Origin: Paracoccaceae bacterium
GTDB lineage: Bacteria; Pseudomonadota; Alphaproteobacteria; Rhodobacterales; Rhodobacteraceae
Direction: 5' to 3'
NCBI GenBank assembly: GCA_028285485.1
Contig: JANQPC010000051.1
Coordinates: 1 to 64,000 of the forward strand
DNA length: 64,000 bases
Shown piece by piece: positions 8,836 through 17,407 of this stretch. The position numbers and the translations under genes are program-made. The notes under the pieces were generated by a model. It was given only the letters and a program-made list of their open reading frames with translations, did no database searches and had not been told where the DNA came from. The stretch's first letter is position 1, and each line of letters starts with the position of its first letter.

Positions 8836-10202
8836 GCCGGCTCATCGTTCTTTCAAACCGGATCCCGACGGAGGCGGAACCTGCGGGCGGGCTTGTCGTG
8901 GCGCTTCACGAATGCCTCATGCGCCAGGGCGGGATCTGGATCGGCTCATCCGCCGAACCGCAGGATGTTGCGCATGAAGAGCTGACCGAGATCGGCAGCG
9001 GCCCCTATCGCCGCCTGGCTTTTGATCTCAGCCACGAGGAGCATGAGAATTTCTACCTCGGCTACGCCAATTCGGTGCTCTGGCCGCTGTTTCACCGCCG
9101 GAGTGACCTGATTGCCTTCGATGCCGCTTATGCGGAGGCATATGCGGCGGTCAATGCCCGCGTCGCGCGGCTTCTGGCGCAGGTGATCCGCCCGGGCGAT
9201 CTGGTCTGGGTGCATGACTATCACTTCCTGCCCGTGGCGCGGGCGCTGCGGGCGCTGGGCGTGGCGAACCGGATCGGGTTCTTCCTGCACACACCCTTCC
9301 CGCTGGCTGCCGATATCCCGGCATTGCCGGAGCGCGATGAATTTCCCGAATGGCTCGCGGCTTTCGATCTTGTCGGCCTGCAAACCGAACGCGATGTCTC
9401 GGCACTGCAGGAACATTTCCGCGCCGATCCTGCCGCGATCTTCGATCTTGAAGGCGGGGTGCACACCGCCCATGGCAGCTTTCTGGCCGCGGCCTTTCCG
9501 ATCGGGATCGACGTGGAAAGCTTTATCGCCCAGGCCGAAGCCTCGGACGGGGCCGAACGGCTGGCGCTGGCCCCCGATCAAAGGCTGCTCATCGGGGTGG
9601 ACAGGCTGGATTACTCAAAAGGCATCGTGAACCGGTTCGAAGCCTTCGGGGCTTATCTTGCCGACCGGCCCGAGGATGCGCCCCGCGCCACGCTGATCCA
9701 GATCGCGCCGCCAAGCCGGGCGGAACTGGAAGCCTATCGCGAGATTCGCACGGAACTGGAAACCACCGCCGGGGCGCTCAACGGCGCCTATGCAGAGCTG
9801 GATTGGACGCCCATTCGCTACATCCGCCGAAATGTGCAGCGCGAACGGCTGGCCGGGCTTTACCGCCGCGCCAACGCCGCGCTTGTCACCCCGCTTGCTG
9901 ACGGGATGAACCTTGTGGCCAAGGAATATGTGGCTGCGCAGGATCCCGATGATCCGGGCGTTCTGATCCTGTCGCATTTCGCTGGCGCGGCAGAGCAGAT
10001 GGGCGGCGCGCTTCTGGTAAACCCTTACGATACAGGCGAAATGGCGCGCGCCATCGCCGCCGCGCTTGAGATGCCGCTGGCAGACCGGCGCGCCCGCCAC
10101 GCGGGCATGATGGAAGAGCTTCTGGCGCGCGATATCTCCTGGTGGACGGAGAGCTTCCTCTCCACCCTTGCCCGGCAAACCCACCGCGCCGCCGCCGAGT
10201 AG
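8832..10202 (+). CDS. otsA: Trehalose-6-phosphate synthase (GT20)
   Basis: 456 residues, full length for the family. It joins UDP-glucose and glucose 6-phosphate into trehalose 6-phosphate. Family motifs are intact: SNRIP with a following AGGL near residues 8-20, VWVHDYHFLPVARALR near 125-140, and the phosphate-binding RLDYSKGI near 257. The gene starts inside the otsB stop codon, so the pair forms a two-gene operon in the order phosphatase, synthase. Osmotic or desiccation stress is the usual reason for the pathway; no control site is evident here. Confidence 0.95.
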   Translation: MSRLIVLSNRIPTEAEPAGGLVVALHECLMRQGGIWIGSSAEPQDVAHEELTEIGSGPYRRLAFDLSHEEHENFYLGYANSVLWPLFHRRSDLIAFDAAYAEAYAAVNARVARLLAQVIRPGDLVWVHDYHFLPVARALRALGVANRIGFFLHTPFPLAADIPALPERDEFPEWLAAFDLVGLQTERDVSALQEHFRADPAAIFDLEGGVHTAHGSFLAAAFPIGIDVESFIAQAEASDGAERLALAPDQRLLIGVDRLDYSKGIVNRFEAFGAYLADRPEDAPRATLIQIAPPSRAELEAYREIRTELETTAGALNGAYAELDWTPIRYIRRNVQRERLAGLYRRANAALVTPLADGMNLVAKEYVAAQDPDDPGVLILSHFAGAAEQMGGALLVNPYDTGEMARAIAAALEMPLADRRARHAGMMEELLARDISWWTESFLSTLARQTHRAAAE

Positions 10203-10317
10203 CGCCAAGGGTTTTTCACATTCGTTCCCCATTCCCGGCGCCTTCGCGTGGCACGAAGGGTGCATGTGCGGTGTTGCGCCTGGCACGGGCGCTCGGGTTC
10301 GGACAACGGGGTTTTCG

Positions 10318-10530
10318 ATGAGCGATGCAACCGCCGGTTTCGGCTTCAAACTCAAGATGATCCTTGCAGGGCTTTGCTTATTGGCGCTGGGCGCCGTACT
10401 CATCATGCCCGCCGAGGAAAGCCGCGAGGCGAAAACCTCTGTCAAACCCCGCGTCATCAACCTGCCCACCGTGGGCGACCGGTCGCATCGCGTGTCGGGC
10501 CCGCGCCGGATCACGGTCAAAAGCGATTAA
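10318..10530 (+). CDS. Small single-pass membrane protein of unknown function
   Basis: 70 residues with one hydrophobic segment (about 12-30, MILAGLCLLALGAVLIM) and a basic, hydrophilic tail. The start ATG at 10318 opens directly into the family-like sequence MSDATAG. I do not recognise it. It lies between otsA and the pseudopilin genes, with 115 bases on the otsA side and 228 bases on the other side, so it is probably its own unit. The tail would face the periplasm if the positive-inside rule applies to Lys11 and Lys13. Confidence 0.5.
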   Translation: MSDATAGFGFKLKMILAGLCLLALGAVLIMPAEESREAKTSVKPRVINLPTVGDRSHRVSGPRRITVKSD

Positions 10531-10681
10531 CCAAACGTTAACTTGATTCGCGGGGCCGATTGTTCCGGCCCCGGCGCCGATCCTTGCTCCCAACCCAAGA
10601 CTGTTCGCGAACCGTTTGTGGAATAAGGTATTTTTGTGGAATTTGGGCAGAATTCTCCGCGTATCTGATAGAAGACTCACG

Positions 10682-10711
10682 GGGGCCGCACGAGTGGCCC
10701 CTTTTGTATTT
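10682..10711 (+). terminator. Rho-independent terminator
   Basis: An 8-bp stem (10682-10689 with 10694-10701, one G-U pair) closes an ACGA tetraloop and is followed directly by TTTTGTATTT. It lies 152 bases after the small membrane protein gene and 48 bases before the tadG-like start. It may end the upstream transcript, end a small RNA, or act as an attenuator for the pilus genes. Confidence 0.75.
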
Positions 10712-10758
10712 CGTAGCCAGTAAGCCCCGCCTGGTCCGGCCGGGGCGAGGAGTTGCAG

Positions 10759-12561
10759 ATGACCGATTGCCCCCGCGCGCCCCGTCGCCTCCGCACGATG
10801 AACGTTCTTCGCCTTGCCCGCGCCTTTCAGCGCGATGAAGAAGGCGCGTTCCTGATTTTCTCGCTGTTCCTGTTTTTGGGCATCCTCGTGATCGGCGGCA
10901 TGGCCGTGGATCTGATGCGCTTTGAAACGCGGCGGATGGAAATGCAGAACGCCATCGATTCTGCGGTGCTCGCTGCGGCCAATCTGGAGCAGGACATCGA
11001 CTCCGAAACACTGGTTCGGGATTTTGTTGAGAAGGCGGGGATCGACCCCGATACGGTGGTTGTGACCACGCCGCAGCTTGATCTTGTGGGCGCCGACCCC
11101 GATAACGATAACCCCGGCACGCTGGTTGCGCGGACCGTGCGCGCCCAGGGCAACCTCAATCTCAAGACGTATTTCATGCATCTCTCGGGCGTTCCGCAGC
11201 TGCGCACGCGCCCGGTTTCGGCGGCATCGGAGGGCTCGCAGAACGTCGAGATTTCGCTGATCGTCGATATCTCCGGCTCGATGGACGGGGCGAAGATGGA
11301 CAAGCTGAAGGAAGAAGCGAAGAAGTTCTTCCGCAAGGTGATCGATGAAGAGCGCACGGTTGGAAAAACTTCGATCTCGATCATCCCCTACAACCACACC
11401 GTGGTGGTGGGCAACGATCTGATCGCCCGGCTCGATGCCGATGGCGCGATGGCCAATGTGGATCCTGTGAAGCCCTATACCGGCTCGCTGGTCACCTATC
11501 CCACCGATCATGCCAACGCGAGCTGCGTGCGCTTTGAAGACAACGCTTTTGAGTGGACGGATCTTGATCTCGAATTCGCCAACCTGCGGTCGATCGGGCC
11601 CAACACGCCGCTCACGCGCCTTGGCCACTTCAAGCGCGGCACCAACAGCTACAACCGCCCTTCGAACGTGCAGCGTGAATGCGATATCGATCGCGCGCAG
11701 ATCCTGGTGCACGAAACCGAAATCTCGGAGCTTGATACCTACATCATGTCGCTGCGCGCCGATGGCCGCACCGCGATCGAGAACGGCATGAAGTGGGGGG
11801 TGGCTCTGCTTGACCCGGCCTTCCGCCCGATCGTGAACGATATGGTGGATGAGGATCTGCTGCCCGAGGATGTGCGCAACCGGCCCGGTGGCTACGACCC
11901 GACCAAGACCAAGAAGTACATCGTGCTGATGACGGACGGGAAGAACACCTCGCAGCGCAACCTCAAGCCCGAGTTCCTCAATGGCCCCTCGCGCGTGTGG
12001 TTCTCGGCCAAGGCCGGCGACAACAACGAACCCGGCTACATCGTGGATGCCAACAAGAACGGCAACCCGGACCGGAACAAGGAATGGTATGACGCCTACT
12101 ATGTGGAGATGCCCAACCGCCCGGAAAGCGAGCGCTTCCTGCGGGTGCATGAGCCGCATCCCACGACTGACAGCGTGAAATACGGCGCGACCGAACTGCC
12201 CGACGATGCGGTGCAGCTTACCAACCAGCAGCTCTATGACCGCTTTGCGGAAGAGGATATCGGACGGTTCTTCTTTCAGGGGCACGACAATGATACGCGC
12301 AACGCCTATCGCGACAGCGTGACAACCGTCACCACCGCCTCGGAAGCCGATGACCGGCTGAGCGCTCTTTGCGCCGCGGCCCGTCAAGGCGGGGATATCA
12401 CGATCTTCACGATTGCCTTCTCCGCGCCGCAGGAAGGCCGCGATGCGATGCTTGATTGCGCGCAGGATGAAGCCTTCTACTTCCCGGCCGATGACCAGAG
12501 CCTTGCCACGGCCTTCGATACCATCGCCGGCGCGATCACCGCGCTGCGCCTGACCCAGTGA
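10759..12561 (+). CDS. TadG-like pilus protein with vWA domain
   Basis: 600 residues from ATG 10759, which has a GAGGAG ribosome site about 7 bases upstream. The N-terminus shows the pseudopilin-like pattern: basic start, DEEGAFLIFSLFLFLGILVIGGMAVDLMR as one membrane segment (about 30-55), then a periplasmic Tad_N-like helix. A von Willebrand A domain follows, with the metal site DISGSMDG near 168. The rest contains a later region with a C-terminal DxxxFYFPADD. The family belongs to tight-adherence (Tad) pili, where TadG-type proteins are envelope minor components. No Tad ATPase, secretin or prepilin peptidase gene is in the window. It is the first of three adjacent genes with the same style of N-terminus. 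Confidence 0.8.
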   Translation: MTDCPRAPRRLRTMNVLRLARAFQRDEEGAFLIFSLFLFLGILVIGGMAVDLMRFETRRMEMQNAIDSAVLAAANLEQDIDSETLVRDFVEKAGIDPDTVVVTTPQLDLVGADPDNDNPGTLVARTVRAQGNLNLKTYFMHLSGVPQLRTRPVSAASEGSQNVEISLIVDISGSMDGAKMDKLKEEAKKFFRKVIDEERTVGKTSISIIPYNHTVVVGNDLIARLDADGAMANVDPVKPYTGSLVTYPTDHANASCVRFEDNAFEWTDLDLEFANLRSIGPNTPLTRLGHFKRGTNSYNRPSNVQRECDIDRAQILVHETEISELDTYIMSLRADGRTAIENGMKWGVALLDPAFRPIVNDMVDEDLLPEDVRNRPGGYDPTKTKKYIVLMTDGKNTSQRNLKPEFLNGPSRVWFSAKAGDNNEPGYIVDANKNGNPDRNKEWYDAYYVEMPNRPESERFLRVHEPHPTTDSVKYGATELPDDAVQLTNQQLYDRFAEEDIGRFFFQGHDNDTRNAYRDSVTTVTTASEADDRLSALCAAARQGGDITIFTIAFSAPQEGRDAMLDCAQDEAFYFPADDQSLATAFDTIAGAITALRLTQ

Positions 12562-12569
12562 GAACCGGA

Positions 12570-13109
12570 ATGCTGAGAAACCTCCTTTCCCGCTTTCGCC
12601 GCGATCGGAAGGGCAGCTCGACCGTAGAGTTCGTGCTGATCTTCCCCGGGTTCCTGGCGATCCTCTTCGTGGCCTACGAGTCGGGCATGATGATGGTGCG
12701 CAACGTGCTTTTGGAGCGCGGCGTGGAACTGGCGGTGCGCGAGCTTCGGCTCGGCACGGTGCCCGCGCCCCGCTACGACAACACCAAGGATCTCATCTGC
12801 GAAGGTGCGATGCTGATCGATCCCGCGGAATGCGATGAGATCGTGCAGGTGCAGATGGAGCCGGTGGATCAGGCGAGCTGGAACATCCTCGATCTCAACA
12901 GCCGCTGCATCGATCAGACGAACACCACCAATCCGCTGGATGAGACGGTGTTCACCGAGGGCGGGTCTGACCAGCTGATGCTGATCCGCGTCTGCGCGCT
13001 GTATCAGCCGCTCTTCGCACCCACGGGCTGGGGGATGCGGATGCCTGCCGATGGGGATGGCAACTATGCCCTCATCGTCACCGCCGCCTTCGTGAACGAG
13101 CCCACCTAA
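12570..13109 (+). CDS. TadE-like pseudopilin
   Basis: 179 residues from ATG 12570; a GTG at 12558 that overlaps the previous stop is an alternative. The start is basic and followed by GSSTVEFVLIFPGFLAILFVAYESG, with the conserved Glu at the fifth position of the hydrophobic run, as in TadE/TadF pseudopilins. The remaining domain is periplasmic with several Cys (CEGAM, AECDE, SRCIDQ, RVCALY), which could form disulfides. It probably sits in the inner membrane with its neighbours as part of a Tad-type assembly. It is 8 bases from the end of the vWA gene and therefore co-transcribed. Confidence 0.75.
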   Translation: MLRNLLSRFRRDRKGSSTVEFVLIFPGFLAILFVAYESGMMMVRNVLLERGVELAVRELRLGTVPAPRYDNTKDLICEGAMLIDPAECDEIVQVQMEPVDQASWNILDLNSRCIDQTNTTNPLDETVFTEGGSDQLMLIRVCALYQPLFAPTGWGMRMPADGDGNYALIVTAAFVNEPT

Positions 13110-13122
13110 AGGAGCCCGCGCC

Positions 13123-13743
13123 ATGCTGTTCAAAAACCGCCTCGCCGCGTTCCGCAAAAGCCAGGACGGCGCGCTTTCGGTGGAAGCGATCATCGTGCTG
13201 CCGATGTTGCTTTGGGCCATTGGCGCGATGTTCGTCTACTGGGATGCCTACAAGACGCATAACAACAACGTAAAAGCCGCCTATACGCTGGCCGATCTGA
13301 TCAGCCGCGAGGAAGATCCGCTGGATCAGGCCTATCTCAACGGGCTCGACCAGATCTACGATTTTCTGATCAAGAATACCTCGGAAAAAGATCTGCGGGT
13401 GACGGTGATCGAGTATACCCAGGTCGACGAAAACGCGCCGATCGTGAAACAGTTCGGCTGGTCGCGCGCCACGGGCGACATGCAGGAACATGCCTCTCTG
13501 GCGCCGCTGGAAGATGACATTCCGATGCTCAATTCGGGCGACTCGCTTATCGTGGTGGAAACGGAGATGTTCTGGGAGCCGCCGCTGAGCTTCGATCTCT
13601 TCTCGCCCACGCTCGATGAGATGACCATGAGCTACATGGTCTACACCACGCCCCGCACGGCGCCGCAGGTGATCTTCACCGGCGCCAACCCCGACGATTC
13701 CGAGGGCGGTACGGGGGATGACGGGTCAAGCCCGGCGGATTGA
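13123..13743 (+). CDS. TadE/TadF-like membrane protein
   Basis: 206 residues, starting 13 bases after the TadE-like gene with a GGAG site. The N-terminus has the same pattern (DGALSVEAIIVLPMLLWAIGAMFVYW, Glu in the fifth position), then a periplasmic domain ending in an acidic, Gly-rich tail (about 190-206). I recognise the family only in general terms. It completes the three-gene set and probably works with the vWA protein in the envelope. There is no catalytic motif. Confidence 0.65.
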   Translation: MLFKNRLAAFRKSQDGALSVEAIIVLPMLLWAIGAMFVYWDAYKTHNNNVKAAYTLADLISREEDPLDQAYLNGLDQIYDFLIKNTSEKDLRVTVIEYTQVDENAPIVKQFGWSRATGDMQEHASLAPLEDDIPMLNSGDSLIVVETEMFWEPPLSFDLFSPTLDEMTMSYMVYTTPRTAPQVIFTGANPDDSEGGTGDDGSSPAD

Positions 13744-13886
13744 GCCGGGTTTCGGCTTCCCAACGCGGGTTCCCCGCACCTTGATAGTGCCTGAGGCGCC
13801 ACGCGGGTGCCGGCCCGCACCCGGGCCTGCGCCCGCCAGGCATTCGCGGCACGCGAGGCGTTTCGCCTTAGAGCGGCCTCGGCCCC

Positions 13887-14717
13887 TCACGCGGCCCGAA
13901 GCCCCAGGATCTCCCGCGCCTCGCGCCAGGAGGCCACCGGGCGCTCATGCTTCTCGCAAAGCGCCACGGTGCGGGCCACAAGCGCGGCGTTTGAGGGCGC
14001 GAGCGTTTCGCGATCAAGCCGGACGTTATCTTCAAGCCCCGTGCGCGTGTGCCCGCCTGCCGCGATGGCCCATTCGTTCACCGTGATCTGGCCCGCGCCG
14101 ATCCCCGCTGCGCACCATTCGGCCCCGGGCGCCAGCCGCGCCATGGTGCGCACGTAGTAATCGAACACATCGCGATCGACCGGCATCGCGTTTTTCACGC
14201 CCATCACGAACTGCACGTAAAGCTGGCCGGGCAGGAGGCCCTTCTGGTGCATCGCCACCGCCTGATGGATATGGCTGAGATCGAACGCCTCTATCTCCGG
14301 CACAACATCATGGGCGCGCATCTCTCCCGCGAGCCAGGCCACCAGATCGGGCGGGTTTTCATAGACCCGGGTGGGGAAGTTGTTCGACCCCACCGAGAGC
14401 GAGGCCATATCGGGCCGAAGCGGCAGCATGCCGCCCCGTTCCTGCCCCGCGCCCGAACGCCCGCCGGTGGACAGCTGAACGATCATGCCCGGGCAATGCG
14501 CCTCGATCCCCTCTTTCAGCCGCGCAAAGCGCTCGGGGTCGCTCGTCGGGCTCTCATCCTCGTTGCGCACGTGGCAATGGGCGATGGCCGCGCCCGCCTC
14601 GAACGCCGCATGGGTGCTTTCAACCTGTTCGGCCACGGTGATCGGCACGGCGGGGTTATCGGCCTTTTTCGGCACCGATCCGGTGATCGCAACGCAGATG
14701 ATGCAGGGTTTCGTCAT
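13887..14717 (-). CDS. BKACE-family beta-keto acid cleavage enzyme (pob/pca operon)
   Basis: 276 residues, member of the 3-keto-5-aminohexanoate cleavage (Kce/BKACE) family. These TIM-barrel zinc enzymes convert a beta-keto acid and acetyl-CoA to acetoacetate and a new acyl-CoA. The zinc ligands are His47 and His49 (IAHCHVRNED) and the Glu of GHTRTGLED near 225-233, whose Arg and Asp are the usual catalytic pair. The start at 14717 gives the family N-terminus MTKPCIICVAITG. It is 7 bases after pcaG in an operon with pcaH and pobA. The linkage suggests that 3-oxoadipate is the substrate, giving succinyl-CoA and acetoacetate, but that is inference. It is one of three BKACE genes in the window. 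Confidence 0.85.
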   Translation of the reverse strand: MTKPCIICVAITGSVPKKADNPAVPITVAEQVESTHAAFEAGAAIAHCHVRNEDESPTSDPERFARLKEGIEAHCPGMIVQLSTGGRSGAGQERGGMLPLRPDMASLSVGSNNFPTRVYENPPDLVAWLAGEMRAHDVVPEIEAFDLSHIHQAVAMHQKGLLPGQLYVQFVMGVKNAMPVDRDVFDYYVRTMARLAPGAEWCAAGIGAGQITVNEWAIAAGGHTRTGLEDNVRLDRETLAPSNAALVARTVALCEKHERPVASWREAREILGLRAA

Positions 14718-14724
14718 GGATCCC

Positions 14725-15342
14725 TCAGAAATCAAAAAACACAGTTTCGTCAGCGCCCTGCAGGGCAATATCGAAGTGGTAGGTGGGCGGGCTGCCATCT
14801 TCCCGCGGCGCGATCAGCGTGGCGCGGCGTTGCGCCTGCTCGATCATGCCCAGGATCGGGTCGGCGGCATTGGCGGCATCCTCATCGCCGAAATACATCC
14901 GGGTTGAGAGCCCGATATTGATCCCCCGCGCAACGATCCAGAGCGATAGGTGGGGTGCCTGCCGCATCCCGCCGCGCCAGGGAACGGGCCCGGGTTTGAC
15001 GGTATCCACCGCCCAGTGCCCGGTTTCGAAATCGCACGGGGCGCGGCCCCAGCCGCGAAAGCCCGGCTCCACCGGCCCGCCGCCTTCGGGATGGGCGTAG
15101 CGGCCCTGCGCATTGGCCTGCCAGACCTCGATCAGCGCATCGCGCACCGGCGCGCCGGTGCCATCGCGCACGATCCCCTCGATGCGGATGCGCTCGCCTT
15201 GCGCCTTTGGCCCCGCGATATCGGTGCCGAGTTCGGCGGGCGCCTGCGTAAGCCCCGCCGCCCCGGCCGCAAGGCCCAGATGCACATAGGGCCCGGCGGT
15301 TTGCGAAGGTGTTTCCTTCAGGTAATTCAGGGGCTTGGCCAT
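14725..15342 (-). CDS. pcaG: Protocatechuate 3,4-dioxygenase alpha subunit
   Basis: 205 residues. Begins [24 protein letters not shown], the typical PcaG start. It shares the intradiol dioxygenase fold with PcaH (DALIEVWQANAQGRYAHPEG), but the positions for the iron-binding His pair are not conserved (APHLSLWIVARG), as expected for the non-catalytic alpha chain. It pairs with PcaH to open the protocatechuate ring, yielding 3-carboxy-cis,cis-muconate. The ATG overlaps the pcaH stop (ATGA), so translation is coupled. Confidence 0.93.
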   Translation of the reverse strand: MAKPLNYLKETPSQTAGPYVHLGLAAGAAGLTQAPAELGTDIAGPKAQGERIRIEGIVRDGTGAPVRDALIEVWQANAQGRYAHPEGGGPVEPGFRGWGRAPCDFETGHWAVDTVKPGPVPWRGGMRQAPHLSLWIVARGINIGLSTRMYFGDEDAANAADPILGMIEQAQRRATLIAPREDGSPPTYHFDIALQGADETVFFDF

Positions 15343-16061
15343 CACGCGCCCTCCTGCCGGTTTTCAAACGGGGTGCTGCGCCGCCCGCGCAGGACGATAT
15401 CGAAACGGTAGGCGATACTGTCAAACGGGATCGTGGCGTTGAGATCGAGCGCGGCCACCAGCGCCGCGCGAGCCTCTTCATCGGCCACGGTGTGAACGAT
15501 CGGGCAATGGGCGATCAGCGGATCGCCTTCGAAATAGCATTGCGTGATAAGCCGTTGCGCAAAGCCCGCCCCGAAGATCGACAGGTGGATATGCGCGGGC
15601 CGCCAGGTATTGGCCCAGTTCCGCCAGGGATAGGCGCCGGGTTTGACGGTGTGGAAGGCGTAGTGCCCCGCCTCGTCGGTGAGCGTGCGGCCCGTGCCGC
15701 CGAAATTCGGGTCCAGCGGCGCCAAATATCCATCGTTGCGATGCCGGTAGCGCCCGCCGGCATTGGCCTGCCAGATCTCGATCAGCGTGCGGGGCAGGGG
15801 GCGGCCATCGCCATCCATCACCCGCCCGTAGAGCACGATGCGCTCGCCAATGGCGCTTTCGCCGGGGCGTGCGTGATTGTGGATCAGATCGCGGTCTTCG
15901 GGGCCCGCATCGCCCGCCCCGAAGCAGGGCCCCGTGATCTCGCCCACCCCCTGCGGCAGGCTCAAAAGCGCGGCATTTGGCGAGCGCGCGACAGAGGTTT
16001 TGTAATCTGGGCTCAGCGCCGGGGGGTGCTGGCCCCAATCGCGCTGATAGTAATCTCCCAT
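15342..16061 (-). CDS. pcaH: Protocatechuate 3,4-dioxygenase beta subunit
   Basis: 239 residues, catalytic subunit. The four ferric-iron ligands are visible: Tyr105 (GGRYRHR), Tyr144 (GAYPWRN), His157 and His159 (RPAHIHLS), matching the known pattern with a constant offset. It cleaves protocatechuate between the hydroxyl groups using O2 in the cytoplasm. The gene lies 33 bases after pobA, which makes protocatechuate, and overlaps pcaG. The downstream genes for muconate cycloisomerase and decarboxylation (pcaB, pcaC, pcaD) are not in the window. Confidence 0.95.
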   Translation of the reverse strand: MGDYYQRDWGQHPPALSPDYKTSVARSPNAALLSLPQGVGEITGPCFGAGDAGPEDRDLIHNHARPGESAIGERIVLYGRVMDGDGRPLPRTLIEIWQANAGGRYRHRNDGYLAPLDPNFGGTGRTLTDEAGHYAFHTVKPGAYPWRNWANTWRPAHIHLSIFGAGFAQRLITQCYFEGDPLIAHCPIVHTVADEEARAALVAALDLNATIPFDSIAYRFDIVLRGRRSTPFENRQEGA

Positions 16062-16094
16062 AGCCGTTCCCCCTCGTATTGTCCCGCGCGCCCC

Positions 16095-17264
16095 CTAATA
16101 GGGCAGGCCCACGTAATTCTGCGCCATTGCCATCTGGGCGGCGCGGTTGGCGCGGAGGAAATTCAGCTCCGCGATCTGCATCTTATGGTCAAACTCCGAT
16201 TGATCCGCCGTGCGGTGCATGAGCGAGGAGAACCACCACGAGAACCGCTCTGCCTTCCAGACGCGTGCGAGGGCGCGGGCGGAGTAGCCCTCGATCCCCT
16301 CGGTTTCTCCGGTGGCGTAGAACTGTGCCAGTGCCTCGAAGAGGTAGTGCACGTCCGAGGCCGCGGTGTTGAGCCCCTTGGCGCCGGTGGGCGGCACGAT
16401 GTGGGCGGCATCGCCGCACAGGAACAGGCGCCCCCAGCGCATGGGCTCGCAGACGAAGGATCTCAGCGGCGCGATGGATTTCTCGATGGCGGGGCCGGTG
16501 ACCAGCGCCTGCGCGGTTTCGCTTGGCAGGCGCGCCTTCAGTTCGGCCCAGAAGGCCGCATCCGTCCAATCCTCCGGGCTGTCGGACAGCGCGCATTGCA
16601 CGTAGTAGCGGCTGAGATTTTCGTTTCGCATCGAGCAGAGCGCGAAACCGCGATGCGAATTGGCGTAGATCAGCTCATCGTTCACCGGCGGGGTTTCCGA
16701 AAGGACGCCGAGCCAGCCATAGGGGTAGACCTTCTCGTATTCCTGGCGCTGGGCCTCGGGAATGCTGCGGCGGCTTACGCCGTGAAACCCATCGCATCCG
16801 GCGATGAACGCGGCCTCGATCCGGTAGGCCTTGCCCTTTTGCGTGTAGGTGACTGTGGGCGCCTCCGTATCGGCGCCGTGGATCACCACGTCATCGACCT
16901 CGAACGCGATCTGCCCGCCCGCCGCCTCGCGGGCCGCATAGAGATCGCGGGTGACCTCTGTCTGCCCGTAAACGATCACCGGTGTGCCTGTGAGATCGCG
17001 GAAATCGATGCGGAACATCTCATCGCCATAGGCGATCAGCGTGCCGTCATGGGCAAAGCCTTCGGCGTGGAGCCTCTCGGCGCAGCCCGCCTCCTCCATC
17101 AGCCGGACAAGCCCTTGTTCCAGCACGCCCGCGCGGATGCGGCTGAGAACGTGATCCTTGGTGCGGCGTTCCAGAACGATGCTTTCGATGCCGCGGGTGT
17201 GAAGAAGCTGGGCCAAAAGCAGGCCCGACGGGCCGCCGCCGATGATGGCCACTTGCGTGCGCAC
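16095..17264 (-). CDS. pobA: 4-Hydroxybenzoate 3-monooxygenase
   Basis: 389 residues from the GTG at 17264, which matches the family length; a GAGGGA ribosome site lies a few bases upstream, and the longer in-frame extension is not family-like. FAD motifs are GGGPSG at 9-14, the CDG segment near 158, and the GDAAH motif near 286. The enzyme hydroxylates 4-hydroxybenzoate to protocatechuate with NADPH and O2. It is the first gene of the minus-strand operon pobA-pcaH-pcaG-BKACE. No divergent pobR or pcaQ regulator is adjacent; the next gene upstream is a phosphatidyltransferase. Confidence 0.95.
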   Translation of the reverse strand: MRTQVAIIGGGPSGLLLAQLLHTRGIESIVLERRTKDHVLSRIRAGVLEQGLVRLMEEAGCAERLHAEGFAHDGTLIAYGDEMFRIDFRDLTGTPVIVYGQTEVTRDLYAAREAAGGQIAFEVDDVVIHGADTEAPTVTYTQKGKAYRIEAAFIAGCDGFHGVSRRSIPEAQRQEYEKVYPYGWLGVLSETPPVNDELIYANSHRGFALCSMRNENLSRYYVQCALSDSPEDWTDAAFWAELKARLPSETAQALVTGPAIEKSIAPLRSFVCEPMRWGRLFLCGDAAHIVPPTGAKGLNTAASDVHYLFEALAQFYATGETEGIEGYSARALARVWKAERFSWWFSSLMHRTADQSEFDHKMQIAELNFLRANRAAQMAMAQNYVGLPY

Positions 17265-17407
17265 TGATCCCTCCCTCGGGGCCCTGCGCATTGGTGCGAG
17301 CCCCAGTTCCTGGCAAAGTGTAGCGGGCATCGCCGGGGCTTGGGAAGATGGCGGTTACGGGCGCCGATCCCGCCCCCGCGCCCTCGCGGATGCCGGAGTG
17401 GCGGAGC

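Noticed and set aside
10378-12387. A 669-codon open frame on the minus strand
   Set aside because: It is antisense to the vWA/TadG-like gene and reads as His/Arg/Gly-rich low-complexity sequence.
15309-17267. A 652-codon open frame on the plus strand
   Set aside because: It lies opposite pobA and pcaHG, whose active-site residues are intact. Its product is Arg/Gly/His-rich with no recognisable domain, as expected for antisense frames in GC-rich DNA.
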